Made by a program: the position numbers and the translations under genes. 64,000 nucleotides of DNA from Aspidapion aeneum (Eukaryota; Arthropoda; Insecta; Coleoptera; Brentidae): NCBI GenBank assembly GCA_963576565.1, contig OY755046.1:64639379-64703378 (forward strand), read 5' to 3'. Shown here one piece after another: positions 52,691 through 63,434 of the stretch (positions within the stretch are counted from its first letter, which is position 1; every line of letters begins with the position of its first letter). Below the pieces are notes generated by a model. The model searched no databases. It was given only the letters and a program-made list of their open reading frames with translations, and was not told the origin of the DNA.

Positions 52691-53401
52691 ATAGTAGTTT
52701 ACCTAACTAGTGCGGAAAGTGCCTCTTTTCCGCACGCGATTGCAGATGGCCAAACGATGCGATAGCGGAGTTTGGCCAGCAATCAAGTGCGGAAAAGACA
52801 CTTTACGCACGAGTTAGGTACACTATTTTGAGGAAAAAACTAAAAATTAATCAGAAAATTATTTATATTCAAAACGTTTTAATCAAATCAATTATTATTA
52901 TTCACATTCTAGCGGCTTCTAGAACTGACTGGGGTAGATCTTCGTCCGAAGAATCCATTGAAAATCTGATTTTTTTGTTTGAAAAATTCAAAAGACGCTT
53001 GTATCTGCAAAATTGGCTTTGTTTTGACAGTTTGTTTGTACTTTGTTGCTATGGTGATTTAAGATGCCAAATCTAAAACCACTAGTGTTCATTGTTGTTT
53101 GACATTGACAATGACGATATTTATACCGGGGAGGTTTAAAACTTATAATTTGAACCTATTTTACTGAAAACTTTATTTTATCGAAAATATTGAAAATATA
53201 GCAGAATTTTAGTCAATTTGAATATTTTTAGGATATTTCGTGTGCTAGGAAAGATACAAATGTATTTTGAACGGTCTAAATGTTATAGAACACCTCAAAA
53301 TCGTAACAAATTTACTTTTCCGCACTAGTGCGGAAAAGTGGCACTTTCCACACTAAAATGCGTGCGGAAAAGTGGACTTTTCCGCACGCTTATAGAAAAA
53401 A
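52691..53401 (+). mobile_element. Family K element, copy 2
   Basis: Near-identical to 18466-19187, with a 15-base deletion after GAGTTAGGTACA (lost TTTTTCTATAAGCGT) and few substitutions. Contains the same hairpin and CCGCACTAGTGCGG ends. It is directly followed by an RTE 3' end. Confidence 0.85.
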
Positions 53402-53795
53402 GTATTTATCTATCTATCTATCTTTAAATTACATCTATTTATCTATTTAGCCTTCTTCAATCCATCTTTGGACATAGGTCTCCCGCAATATCTTCCACTC
53501 TTCTCTGTCTGTCGCCCTGTTCATCCATTTTGTTCCCGCGTGTTTCTTCAAATCGTCCCCCAACTCATTTGGGGTCTTCCCCTACTTCTTTTATTTAACC
53601 CAAGGTCTCCAGTTTACAATACATTTGTTCCATCGATCGTCTTTCTGTCTGATAGTATGACCGGCAAATTTCCATTTTAATTTTGCTACTTCTCCTCTGA
53701 CATCCCTTACTTTTGTTTTATTTCTTATCCATTCATTCCCTTTTCTATCTGTTAGCTTTACATGTAACAGTTGTGTTTCCACCTAATGTAAAGCA
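53402..53795 (-). mobile_element. RTE/BovB-like LINE 3' end
   Basis: The (TATC)n tail at 53404-53425 is followed on the minus strand by coding sequence NEWIRNKTKVRDVRGEVAK and KWKFAGHTIRQKDDRWNKCI. It is strongly 5'-truncated near 53790. The tetranucleotide tail is typical of RTE insertions. Confidence 0.82.
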
Positions 53796-54143
53796 AAAAA
53801 TTGAACAAAAAATCCAGGTTCGTATTTAACTTAATAATTTTTTTTTCTTCTGAAATCTCGAATTCTACTCGTCGGACCAAAAATTTGACATCATTTTATT
53901 GACAGGATTTACTGTCTATGGAGAACAAAATTGAAATATCTGCACTAATAACAAACATATGACAGATTTTTAGAATTACGGATTTTTGAATTTTCCCTCG
54001 TAGCTACAAAACTACAAGGGCTAACAAAAAACTTTTGACTTATTTTTTTAGGTCATGAAATTTAAGGACAGTAATGTGAAATTCCCAGGTCTCTATCTTT
54101 AAATAACTGAGTTTCCCATTCAATACCATCAAAAAACCTTGTA

Positions 54144-55641
54144 CAGCGTGTCCCATTTTCGATGGGATTAAATGGGAAACTCGGTTATTATTAAAGATAT
54201 CGATTTTTTTATTGCACCTTACCGTCCTGTTTTTTTGAGCCCTTAAAAATGGTGTAATTAGATTTTTGCTATACCCCGTAGTTTCGCTAATACAGGGAGT
54301 TTTTGAAAAAATTGCATTTTTAATAATTCCTTGTATCTCGCTTATTTTGCGAGATATTTTTATTCTGTAAAAACCTTTTTATGGCAACTTTCATAAAGGA
54401 AAATAATGACGTTGTCAGTTTTTTTAAATATTATTTAGTTTTTGAGATATGATGTTTTTCATAAAAAAATTAAATACGGACCTTGATTTTTTTTATTAAT
54501 ATTTTGATTGGTTTCATGCTAGGTATTATTATCACAGAATAATAAAAATTTAATATTTTTTGTTTTATGGTTAAAAAAAATATATTATATATATTTTTAA
54601 TAAAAATTTTGTCAGAACCTTGAAATTTCCAACATAAATATAAATTAAAAGTTGCTAGTTGAACGATTTTTAGATTAACTGTTTTGATACTTAGCAAATT
54701 AAAATGGTTTTACGTTTATTTAAAAATTTATTTGAAACAAAGTCTACGACAAATCCAAAAAAAAATAACGAATTACAAAAAATAATAACTAATGTTTGTT
54801 TAATGATATAAATGTTCAAACTGATTGCCATTATGTGTGAGACATTGTTGGCATTTTTGAGTAATTTTTCTTAACACATTTTGCATCCAAATATTTCTGC
54901 CGTTTGAATATTGGGATTTTGTTGCATGAATAAAGCAGTCAAAGATATTTACATTTTTCAAAATCTGGGTATGGTCGATTTCTAGCCATTTTAGAATAAT
55001 TTTGAGTGATCTACTCACTAAAAATGACAAGTAAAATGACAATGTCAATTCCACGCTTTTGTTTTTCCATGTTGAAGTAAATTTCATGAGTTGCTGTGCT
55101 ACCATCAAATAATTACTATAATTTTAATTATGTAATTTTTTAACGTTTTTTACTTTATTTATAATATAACAGATAAACTAAAAATCGTTCAACTAGTGTG
55201 TCTTGCAATTTTCAATTTATATTTACGTTGAAAATTTTCAGGTTCGGACTAATTTTTTTTAAAATAATAAATGTTTTTTAAAACCTTAAATCAAAAAAAT
55301 ATTAAAGTTTTATCATTTTAAGATAATAATAGCATATCTCAAAAACTAAACAATATTTAAAAAAAATTGACAACGCCATTATTTTGCCCTAAAAAAGTTG
55401 CCATAGAAAGATTTTTACAGAATAAAAATATCTTGCAAAATATGCGAGATACAAGGAATTAATAAGAATGCAATTTTTTCAAAAACTCCCTGTATTAGCT
55501 AAACCACGGGGTATAGCAAAAATCTGATTACACCATTTTTACGGGCTCAAAAAAAGAGCACGGTAAGGTGCAATCAGAAAATCGATATCTTTAATAATAA
55601 CCGAGTTTCCCATTTAATCCCATGGAAAATGGGACACGCTG
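54144..55641. mobile_element. 1.5 kb TIR element with GTGTCCCA ends
   Basis: The ends CAGCGTGTCCCATTTTCGAT and its inverse near 55620-55641 are flanked by TA. The arms extend about 500 bases (paired blocks ATTCCTTGTATCTCGC / GCGAGATACAAGGAAT; AATTTTTATTCTGTAAAAA-like). The centre carries a minus-strand transposase C-terminal frame. Inserted in a Sas-6 intron. Confidence 0.87.
54800..55108 (-). pseudogene. Possible transposase C-terminal fragment
   Basis: The 102-residue frame ends in WMQNVLRKITQKCQQCLTHN, GNQFEHLYH. A terminal CxxxxGxxFEHL pattern is seen in insect DUF4817-type Tc1/mariner-like transposases (from memory). No catalytic residues are present. If right, this element keeps the C-terminus and the relic at 24028 the N-terminus of related transposases. 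Confidence 0.45.
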
Positions 55642-55643
55642 TA

Positions 55644-55815
55644 CAGTCGGGGACTTTTTAAATTGCCGTTGTATGTTTTTCTGATAGAAATTTACATTTA
55701 CCGATATAAGAAAAAAGAGTTTTTTAAATATGTACAGAGGTAAGGTTTAATTTTTTTGGTTTCGTTTATACTGGTGTTTTCTCATTTCAAATAGGAATAT
55801 TTTTTATTTCTTAAG
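55644..55815 (+). mobile_element. Truncated CAGTCGGGG MITE sharing TA with its neighbour
   Basis: CAGTCGGGGACTTTTTAAAT starts directly after the TA that ends the element at 54144-55641. The rest resembles the left 150 bases of the MITE at 29585-29794; the right end is missing. Confidence 0.7.
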
Positions 55816-55879
55816 CTATGAATACTATGAACTACAAGTATCATATTTTTTTTATAACACCCTGTATACATGTACGTAA

Positions 55880-57145
55880 CAATAACAGAGGAATTTCAGT
55901 AACCAGTACTCTAAGTAGATTGTATGGTAGGATTCTTAGAGATCTAATAGAGAATGATTTTCATGAACAAGAAAAAGAAGAGCAAAGTGGGTTTCGTGCA
56001 GGCAGATCTTTTAGTGATAATGTTTTTGTCTTAAACAAGTAATTGAGAAAAGGAGTGCCAGAAATATAGACACTCATGTTACCTTTGTGGACCTACAAAA
56101 AGCATATGATACCGTTCCAGTAGAAAAATTATGGACAGTTTTAGAGCAAACTAATATCAATCATACATACATATAAGCGATAAAAGAACTATACAAAAAT
56201 CTAAAATTAAAATTGAAAATCGACTTTCAAAAGAATTCCTGGTAACGAAAGGCTTAAGGCAGGGATGTTGTATCTCTCCAACCTTTTTTAAAATATATGT
56301 CGCAGTAGCTCTAAAAAACTGGAAACGTAAAGTACACGGCATGGGAATACAACTTAACGACCGATTTACCATATACACACTACAGTTTGCTGACAACCAA
56401 GTAATTGTAGCTAATGATAAAGAAGACATGGAGTATATGATGAGAAAGTTAACGGAAGAATACCAAAAGTGGGGGTTAACAATGAATGTGGACAAGACAC
56501 AGTGTTGGAAACAAATCAAGTGAGTTAGAACTAGGCAATAGACAAACAATATCTCCATGCAATGAGTATGTATACTTGGGTGTCACATTTGATAAGACAG
56601 GAACAGACTGTCAAGAACTGGAAAAAAGAATAGTAAAAGCAAAAAAGGTTATTGGATGTCTTAACAATATGTTATGGAGCAGAGAGATAAAAAAGAATGT
56701 AAAATTTAACATATATGAAACAATGATGAAAAGCACGCTGTTGTGTGGAATAGAGACTTGTCGCGTAACAGAAAAATACAAAACAAAAATGGAAAGTGTT
56801 GAAATGGATGCAATAAGAAAATCAATGAGAATATCTAGAACAGATCACATAAGAAATGAGATCATAATAGAATGAATGGGAATCGAGGGAAGCATACCGG
56901 ATGACATCACTAAAAGATAACTGATATGGTACGGCCATGTACAACGGACGAACGACGAAAGATTACCAAAGCAGGTCCTAGAATGGCAACCAATAGGGCG
57001 CAGAAAAAGGGGGCATCATAAACTAGAATGGCAAAAGTCAATACAAAGATCAATGAGTCAAAAAAACCTAACGGAAGATTATTGTCAGGATCGAAGGAAG
57101 TGGAAATAGGCGTCGGACAACGTAGAAAAACGTTCTAAACCGACA
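55880..57145 (+). mobile_element. LINE fragment (same family as 5246 and 35410)
   Basis: The plus strand reads RGISVTSTLSRLYGRILRDL, EEQSGFRAGRSFSDNVFVL, KGLRQGCCISPTFFKIYV-like, LQFADNQVIVANDKEDM (FADD changed to FADN) and KTGTDCQELEKRIVKAKKVI, with several frameshifts, to RRKRGRP-like and the 3' end at about 57145 (TAGTAGTAATAGTAGTA tail). 5'-truncated and dead. In a Sas-6 intron. Confidence 0.87.
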
Positions 57146-57175
57146 TAGTAGTAATAGTAGTATATAGATACATAC

Positions 57176-57520
57176 CTGTCTTCTTTCCAAGTTGTGGTTT
57201 ATAATCTGAGCATCTTCCAATGATGTCTTCAACTCTGCAACTTGTTTTTCTAAATGACATCTGGCCATATTTATTTGACAATTTTGTTTCTTTAATTCTT
57301 GTGCTTTGATAACTTGGTCCATATTGTCAAGTTTTAATTTTTCCATGTTTTCAGCTAGTTGATCGCTTGCAGATATTTTTTGTTTAGTTTTTTCTTTTAA
57401 AATGTCCATTTTACTTTGTACTCTGTCCAGTTTGTTTTTTAAATTCTCGACGGCGACATTTAATGTTGTTTCGACAGTTAGTTGTTTTTGTTGGAAAAAA
57501 GCTTGAACTTTCTTAACATT
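57176..57520 (-). CDS. Sas-6: Sas-6 exon (coiled coil, longest)
   Basis: Acceptor gtaatttttag, donor gtatgt. It holds 115 codons, including NVKKVQAFFQQKQLTVETTL, KNKLDRVQSKMDILKEKT, HLEKQVAELKTSLEDAQ and NHNLERRQ. It is a continuous coiled coil without Pro. The acceptor lies inside the 14-bp target duplication of the palindromic Penelope insertion at 57531-58645; a second copy of AG|AATG stands at 58647-58652. Confidence 0.85.
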
Positions 57521-57530
57521 CTAAAAATTA

Positions 57531-58645
57531 CAAATTGTGAAAGGCTTTCGCGGCCATCGTCCAATGGTGGGTGTGCTTTCGGGCTGTTCGGCCGTCGTCG
57601 TTGGAAATTCGTTCTCGACGTTTCGCCATCTCGAGTGGATGGCATCTTCAGGAGATGTTGACTGTTTGTCGGCTTCTCGAAGACTGGTGGTTAGTCTGTC
57701 GCGGGCGCAGGTTATATACGCTATGGTGGGCGGGGCGTATATCAGAGCTGGTCGGTGATTGGTCACATTCCCTTGATTCAGTTTTGTTATTGTAAGCGAG
57801 CCGTTTAGTGTTTTTAAGAACCGGTACCCATGTTCTGTTAATTTTAAGAGTTTCTTCAGATCTGTTGAAGTTCTGCTGGTGTTTATGAATTTCGATTGCT
57901 TCTCTATAGAGTCTTGGATAGTATGAAGAGGAGGCGCAGAGAACTTGTGTGTCTTCGAATTTTATTCGGTGGTCTTCATTGTTTAGTGTGTGGTCTGCAA
58001 CTGCGGATTTTTCCGTATGTCCGAGTCGACAGTTGGCTTTGTGTTCTTTGATTCTTGTGTTTACGGACCGTTTGGTTGTTCCGATGTAGACACTTCCACA
58101 TTCCCTGTACCTGTGGAAGTGTCTACATCGGAACAACCAAACGGTCCGTAAACACAAGAATCAAAGAACACAAAGCCAACTGTCGACTCGGACATACGGA
58201 AAAATCCGCAGTTGCAGACCACACACTAAACAATGAAGACCACCGAATAAAATTCGAAGACACACAAGTTCTCTGCGCCTCCTCTTCATACTATCCAAGA
58301 CTCTATAGAGAAGCAATCGAAATTCATAAACAACAGCAGAACTTCAACAGATCTGAAGAAACTCTTAAAATTAACAGAACATGGGTACCGGTTCTTAAAA
58401 ACACTAAACGGCTCGCTTACAATAACAAAACTGAATCAAGGGAATGTGACCAATCACCGACCAGCTCTGATATACGCCCCGCCCACCATAGCGTATATAA
58501 CCTGCGCCCGCGACAGACTAACCACCAGTCTTCGAGAAGCCGACAAACAGTCAACATCTCCTGAAGATGCCATCCACTCGAGATGGCGAAACGTCGAGAA
58601 CGAATTTCCAACGACGACGGCCGAACAGCCCGACAGCACACCCAC
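57531..58645. mobile_element. Palindromic Penelope-like insertion with 14-bp TSD
   Basis: Two head-to-head copies of a Penelope 3' part form a near-perfect inverted repeat meeting around 58095-58110 (CACTTCCACATTCCC / CCTGTGGAAGTGTC). Each arm encodes a GIY-YIG domain (CGSVYIGTTKRSVNTRIKEH, ADHTLNNEDHRIKFED, NRTWVPVLKNTKR) in frames 58157-57648 (-) and 58055-58564 (+). CATTCTAAAAATTA flanks it at 57517-57530 and 58646-58659. It splits a Sas-6 intron at its acceptor. Confidence 0.9.
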
Positions 58646-58803
58646 CATTCTAAAAATTATTTTACAGAAATTATAAAATGCAAATAAATACTATTACGTG
58701 TCTAAATGAAAATAAATTAATCAAAAACTAAACACACTGACTTCTTAAAAAAAAAACAACGAAAGATATATAACTGTAGATGGTGTAATCCTGTATATTT
58801 TAC

Positions 58804-58923
58804 CTCAATGAATGCTGAGATCATATGAGTTTTCTCACTTTTCAGATCTTGTATTTCAGATTCTTTTTCTTGAATGCATTTTTTGGATCTAGAACACTGT
58901 CTTTGAAGCCTTTTGTTAGATTG
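58804..58923 (-). CDS. Sas-6: Sas-6 exon (coiled coil)
   Basis: Acceptor gttttttttctag, donor gtaaaa. Forty codons: QSNKRLQRQCSRSKKCIQEK, then ESEIQDLKSEKTHMISAFIE. Heptad-like hydrophobics (L, I, L) among charged residues. Phase 0 at both ends, consistent with neighbours. Confidence 0.8.
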
Positions 58924-59315
58924 CTAGAAAAAAAACATTTAAAAATTATGTCGTAAAATTATTAATAAACAAACAACACTTTTTTCTACAACTACCTATA
59001 AAAAATATAAAGTGTCTGCAAAAGTTTTTCGCACATTACCTATTTATATTTGGTTCCTGTCACCAAACATGTTTGTTTATTTATCCAATACACTGTGTCC
59101 CATTTAAAACTTTCCACCCGGGATGTCTCGAGAACTAATGAAAATTTTTAAAAATGCCAAGGCACGTCGATTTTTTTTGCGAGGGGGACACTTTTTGGCT
59201 ATTTTTAAATTTTTGTAGCACGTATAACCTTCGAGGGGTATACCTAACCCCTATATTTCTAATAGGGAAAGTGGGTCTAGTGATACCTTGTTTTAAAGGC
59301 CTTTTGAATGTCCTT

Positions 59316-60104
59316 GATTGATTGATTGATTCATATATGAGTGGGCCTTGCAGCCCTTCCACTGCGACCACTAGTGGTTCTATTGTTTTGAGTGGTTTCT
59401 TACCACTGTATGCCTAATCCTCCAAAAGGATTAGCTATCAGTTTGGGTGAGACACTGTTCAGATCTTCTCAATCAATCTGAGGTTTACCGAAAGTGTTTT
59501 GACGTTAACGTGCAATAGCCGGACATTCGCACAGTACATGTCTAACTGTCTCATCATCCTCCATACAGAGTCTACATTCGGTCTCTTCTGTTATTCCCAT
59601 TCTGTGCATGGGTACTCTTAGTCGGCAGTGACCCGTAAAAAGTCCAGTCACTATACGGATCTCCTGTCTGGTAAGTCCAATGATATTTCTGGCTCTCTTC
59701 TGACAAGGTCCTTTAATGAACTCTTTAGAGTGAGCCAGTTCTGGTATATTCATCCAGTATTGTTGGGAGCTGTCCTCCATCCATCCCAATATGGTTAATT
59801 TAGAAGCATTGTATGATATGCCCAGGGCTGGTTCGGGGCCGAAAAATTAGGCAGATGCCGCTTCCACCGCTGCCTGGTCCGCGGCCTCATTTCCCTCGTG
59901 CCAGAATGCCCATATATCCAATGATACCTTATTAGCGCTACCAAGCGTATTCAGCGAGTCTCTGCAGTTCCTCACGGTTCTCGATGAGACCGTGTAGGAA
60001 TCAAGCGCTTTTAAGGCTGCTTGATTGTCGGAGAAGATTTTTATTGTCCTGTTGGTCCATTCGTGGTCAGTAATCCACCGGGCACACAGTTCAATGGCTA
60101 CGAG
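59316..60104 (-). mobile_element. 5'-truncated LINE with RNase H domain and (AATC)n tail
   Basis: The minus strand reads IKIFSDNQAALKALDS, IWAFWHEGNEAADQAAVEAA (RNase H motifs), then PELAHSKEFIKGPCQKRAR and LTGHC-like LFTGHCRLRVPMHRMGITEE with CRLCMEDDETVRHVLCECPA (CCHC-type end). The 3' tail is (AATC)n at 59316-59332. The perfect 11-bp direct repeat TGAATGTCCTT flanks it (59305-59315 and 60105-60115). An in-frame stop lies near 59848. Confidence 0.92.
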
Positions 60105-60162
60105 TGAATGTCCTTACAACCGTGTAAAAATTTCAAAAATCTATCCATTAGTTTTTGAGATA

Positions 60163-61177
60163 CAGTGAAGTCCGCTTATAACGAACCCCTATAAACGGGT
60201 TCGTTGAACCGAACTTCTGGTTAATACGAACCTTTTTTCTTTATATGAAAAGTCATCCATAAATACTCATGTATTGTCTTACTGGTTATAACGATCCCGC
60301 TTATAGCGAACTTCCGGATATAGCGAACCTAATTTTAATAATCTAGAATATGTATTTTTCTTTTAAAACGAACTTTATATAAGCAGACAATGGGCGTTTT
60401 CACACTAGACGATACGGCAACGACACGAATGGTTGCAAAGACATGCACAAGACCCAGAATATGATCACGAGTATGAATTCGATAATGATATGCTTGATTT
60501 AGTAGAAGAAGAAGCTAAGAGAAAAATGTGTGTCTTCGATTTTAACGATTATGTGACTATTGATAAAGACATTGTAGCAAGAGAAACGTTGACTGATGAG
60601 CAAATTATAATCTCTCCGAAACCTCAAACATGGTTTCAAGTGATAATGACGAAGATAATGATGATCCTGTTCAAGATAATTCTGTTGAAGTCACTAAGGT
60701 TTATGTTCCAACCATTCGTGAAATAGAAAACAAAATTTCGGAAACTCGTAATTTTTTGGAATCACGCCAAGTTCCTGATAAAATATGGGCATCATTTTGT
60801 AACCTTGAAAGCTATATAAACAGGGAATATTTTTCATGTAGAAATGTACAAACAGAAATTATCGATTTCATAATAATAAAAAAAATTTAAGCTTCTTTTA
60901 TGTATGTATTACATACCACCATATTATGTACTTCACATATTTATATGTATAACAATAATAATAAACGTCTTTATTCGTATGTATTCTGCCTTTTTCTAAA
61001 AATATTAAAATTTATAGTATTTTTTGTAATATTTTTAGTTTTCTTAATCTTGGATACTATTAAAAAAAGAAACACAAAAAATTAAACAAAATTTATTTAT
61101 TACTGTTTATAACGAACCTCGGATATAAGAACCGTATTTAGTTCATTTTTGAGGTTCGTTATATCCAGACTTCACTG
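60163..61177 (+). mobile_element. Tigger/pogo-type element, internally deleted
   Basis: The ends CAGTGAAGTCCGCTTATAAC and GTTATATCCAGACTTCACTG, with ATAACGAACC and GGTTCGTTATA motifs, are flanked by TA. The interior (60433-60890) encodes only the C-terminal tail of a Tigger-like transposase: FDNDMLDLVEEEAKR, ARETLTDEQIIISPKPQT, then, one frame over, SSDNDEDNDDPVQDNSVEVT and ISETRNFLESRQVPDKIWAS. The DDE core is deleted. Confidence 0.88.
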
Positions 61178-61748
61178 TAATTGCTTTCAAACTCTCAAAT
61201 TTAACATGGACTGATAAAATAAAAATTTAATTAGAATTTTATATTTTTCGGATTTAATTTTTATTTTATCATTCCATGTTAAATTGGAAAATTTTAAAGC
61301 AAATATCTCAAAAACTAATCGATGGATTCTCGAAATTTTTACACGGTTGTAAAGATATTTAAGAGAGCTTTAAAACAAGGTATCACTAGACCCACTTTCC
61401 CTATTCAAAATATAGGGGTAAAGTATACCCCTCGAAGGGGGTTCGTGCTACAAAAATTTCAAGATAGCCAAAAAGTCTCCCCCTCGCAAACAAAATCGAT
61501 GTGTCTCGGCATTTTTAAAAATTTTCGGCAGTTTTTGAGAAATTCCGAGTGGAAAGTTTTAAATGGGACACATTTTATATTAAAATTAAGTACCTACTGA
61601 AGCTTCATTTTACAGTTATATATATTATTCATTGTAAAAAACTTGTTTAAAAACATTTTTTTCACAACTCGCTCGCCTACGCGCGGTCCAACAAACAGTC
61701 TCGCGCGTATGAAAAAAGTAATTTTCAAAACAATTTTAAAATACATAC

Positions 61749-61902
61749 CTGTATTTCATTCATTTCTAGAATCATCTCCTGAATGATTTGTTTTTGATCA
61801 GTCATGTGCAACTCTAAAGTCAAGTATATAATTGCTTTGATTTTGGAAGTTTGGTAGAACACTATGGTACATTTTTTATCACCTAATTGACATTTGAGCA
61901 AC
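61749..61902 (-). CDS. Sas-6: Sas-6 exon (end of head, dimer-interface region)
   Basis: Acceptor tatcctgttctag, donor gtatgt. It encodes LLKCQLGDKKCTIVFYQTSK, IKAIIYLTLELHMTDQK and IIQEMILEMNEIQ. The QTSKIKAIIYLTLEL segment aligns by eye with ETNPFKHLTHLSLKL; the isoleucine after SK falls at the position of the dimer-interface Phe of vertebrate and fly proteins (isoleucine in C. elegans). The helix at its end leads into the coiled coil. Phase 0 end. Confidence 0.84.
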
Positions 61903-62390
61903 CTAGAACAGGATATGTAGTTTTAAAAAATTATAATTTTGATATACACTATTTGACAAGATTATAGCAACAAAATATAAAATTATATCAAAAAGTAAAT
62001 TAGGTACATATGCACATAGACTACACATTGGATTTCGATGGTTTGGAAAATATAATTTTTTTATTAAATCTTGACACAATTTTCGATAAAATTTCTTAGA
62101 TGATATTCTTGGCTCTCCAGTGTTTCTCAACAGCAGAACAGAGGCTAATGCATTGTTTTTATATTTTCATTAATCGATTTTTAATCTCGATTGTAACTGC
62201 TTTTCCACGACTTCTTGTTATATTTTTGTCCAGCAGAATAGTGCAGTTAATTTAAGAAAAAATTAATCTTATCCATTCGATTTAGAAAATATGTGTTCTT
62301 TTCCGTTTTTGACAAGCTACTGTTATACAGTTTCCTTTGTAATCTTTTTTCTTTTGTCCTTTATTATAAACTGTAAAAATCCTTTCTTAC
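61903..62390. other. Sas-6 intron, nothing recognised
   Basis: AT-rich intron between two head-domain exons. I saw no transposon ends or further coding exon. Confidence 0.45.
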
Positions 62391-62554
62391 ATTTCTTTTT
62401 TAGTAAACTGACTAAACATCTCAACTAAGTTGTCCTTAAACTCTGAGAAATTAATATCTAGACTTTGTTTGAGCCTCAGTACTTCAAAATCTCCTAAATC
62501 CATATTTTCAGTGTAGTTGAAGGAATATTCGGACAGATCTCTAAGCTTAATTTG
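62391..62554 (-). CDS. Sas-6: Sas-6 exon (head domain, SEEDF-like block)
   Basis: Acceptor gcattttttag, donor gtaaga. It encodes QIKLRDLSEYSFNYTENM, DLGDFEVLRLKQSLDINF and SEFKDNLVEMFSQFTKKE. The spacing of the FxxLxxxQxLxxxFxxFxxxxxxM pattern matches SAS-6 heads. Ends in phase 2. Confidence 0.82.
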
Positions 62555-62676
62555 CTAAAAAATGCAAAAAAACAAATTATCATCATTGAAATTATTACTT
62601 ACCTAATAATTATTCTTAAAATCAAATCAGGAATGATTTTAAAAAAAAGCACTTTAAAGTTTGGTACTATAAAAAA

Positions 62677-63392
62677 TACTCTGCCAATATATGGGCCCCT
62701 AAGCTCACACTAGGTACTATAGTTATAGTGTACGTGTGAGCTAATATAACTAAAAACTGAAATATATTTTATTCAACTCCAGACTAAATTACCTTTTGTT
62801 TGATACCACACAAGCCATGTTTTGACTTAAACTCAAATTTTTGAAATCTACCCCACCCTTAAAAAAACAAAAACTAAAATGTATTTTGTTAAACTCCGGA
62901 CTCAATTACCTTTCGTTTGATATCACACACACCATATTTTCACTTAAACTCTAATTTTTAAAATATACCCCCACCCTTTTTTTAAAATAAATTAAAATGT
63001 ATTTTGTTTAATTGCAGACCCAATTACCTTTCGTTTGATATCACACACGCCATATTTTCACATAAACTCTAATTTTGAAATCTACCCCCACCCTTTTATT
63101 TGGTTTTTGTTTGGTGGGTTTTGTTCATTTTTAAATGGGACCATCTCGACCCAAGACCCAGCCTAGGTACCAAATTTTATAAAAATCGGTCAATCGGTTA
63201 TGCGCGTTGGTCGTTACAGACAGACATACAGACAGACAGACATACAGACAGACTGCGCAACAAAAAAGTTTCAAAATCATCTGAAATGCAAAGATATATA
63301 AAAAATTTTGAAATCGGAGCAACTTTTTTTTTCTCGAAAAAATTAGGATCACCATAGCTCACACTACTATAGTATAGTATATGTGTGAGCTA
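62677..63392 (+). mobile_element. Family H element, copy 6
   Basis: From TACTCTGCCAATATATGGGC to GTGTGAGCTA, with AAA on both sides. It carries the sub-repeats, ACAGACAGACATACAGACAG run and both end hairpins. It stands in the Sas-6 intron between the first two visible exons. Confidence 0.9.
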
Positions 63393-63434
63393 AAAGTCAA
63401 GGAGACCACTTCTAGGTATCAAGGGTCTTTTCCT

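Larger units (their letters stand above)
59091..61575. mobile_element. 2.5 kb TIR element hosting two nested insertions
   Basis: CACTGTGTCCCATTTAAAAC at the left and GTTTTAAATGGGACACA at the right are inverse ends. The arms share GGGAAAGTGGGTCTAGTGAT and CTTCGAGGGGTATAC with 6786-14015 and 34267-35349. A LINE (59316-60104) and a pogo-type element (60163-61177) are inserted, so the ancestral element was about 0.67 kb. In a Sas-6 intron. Confidence 0.85.
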
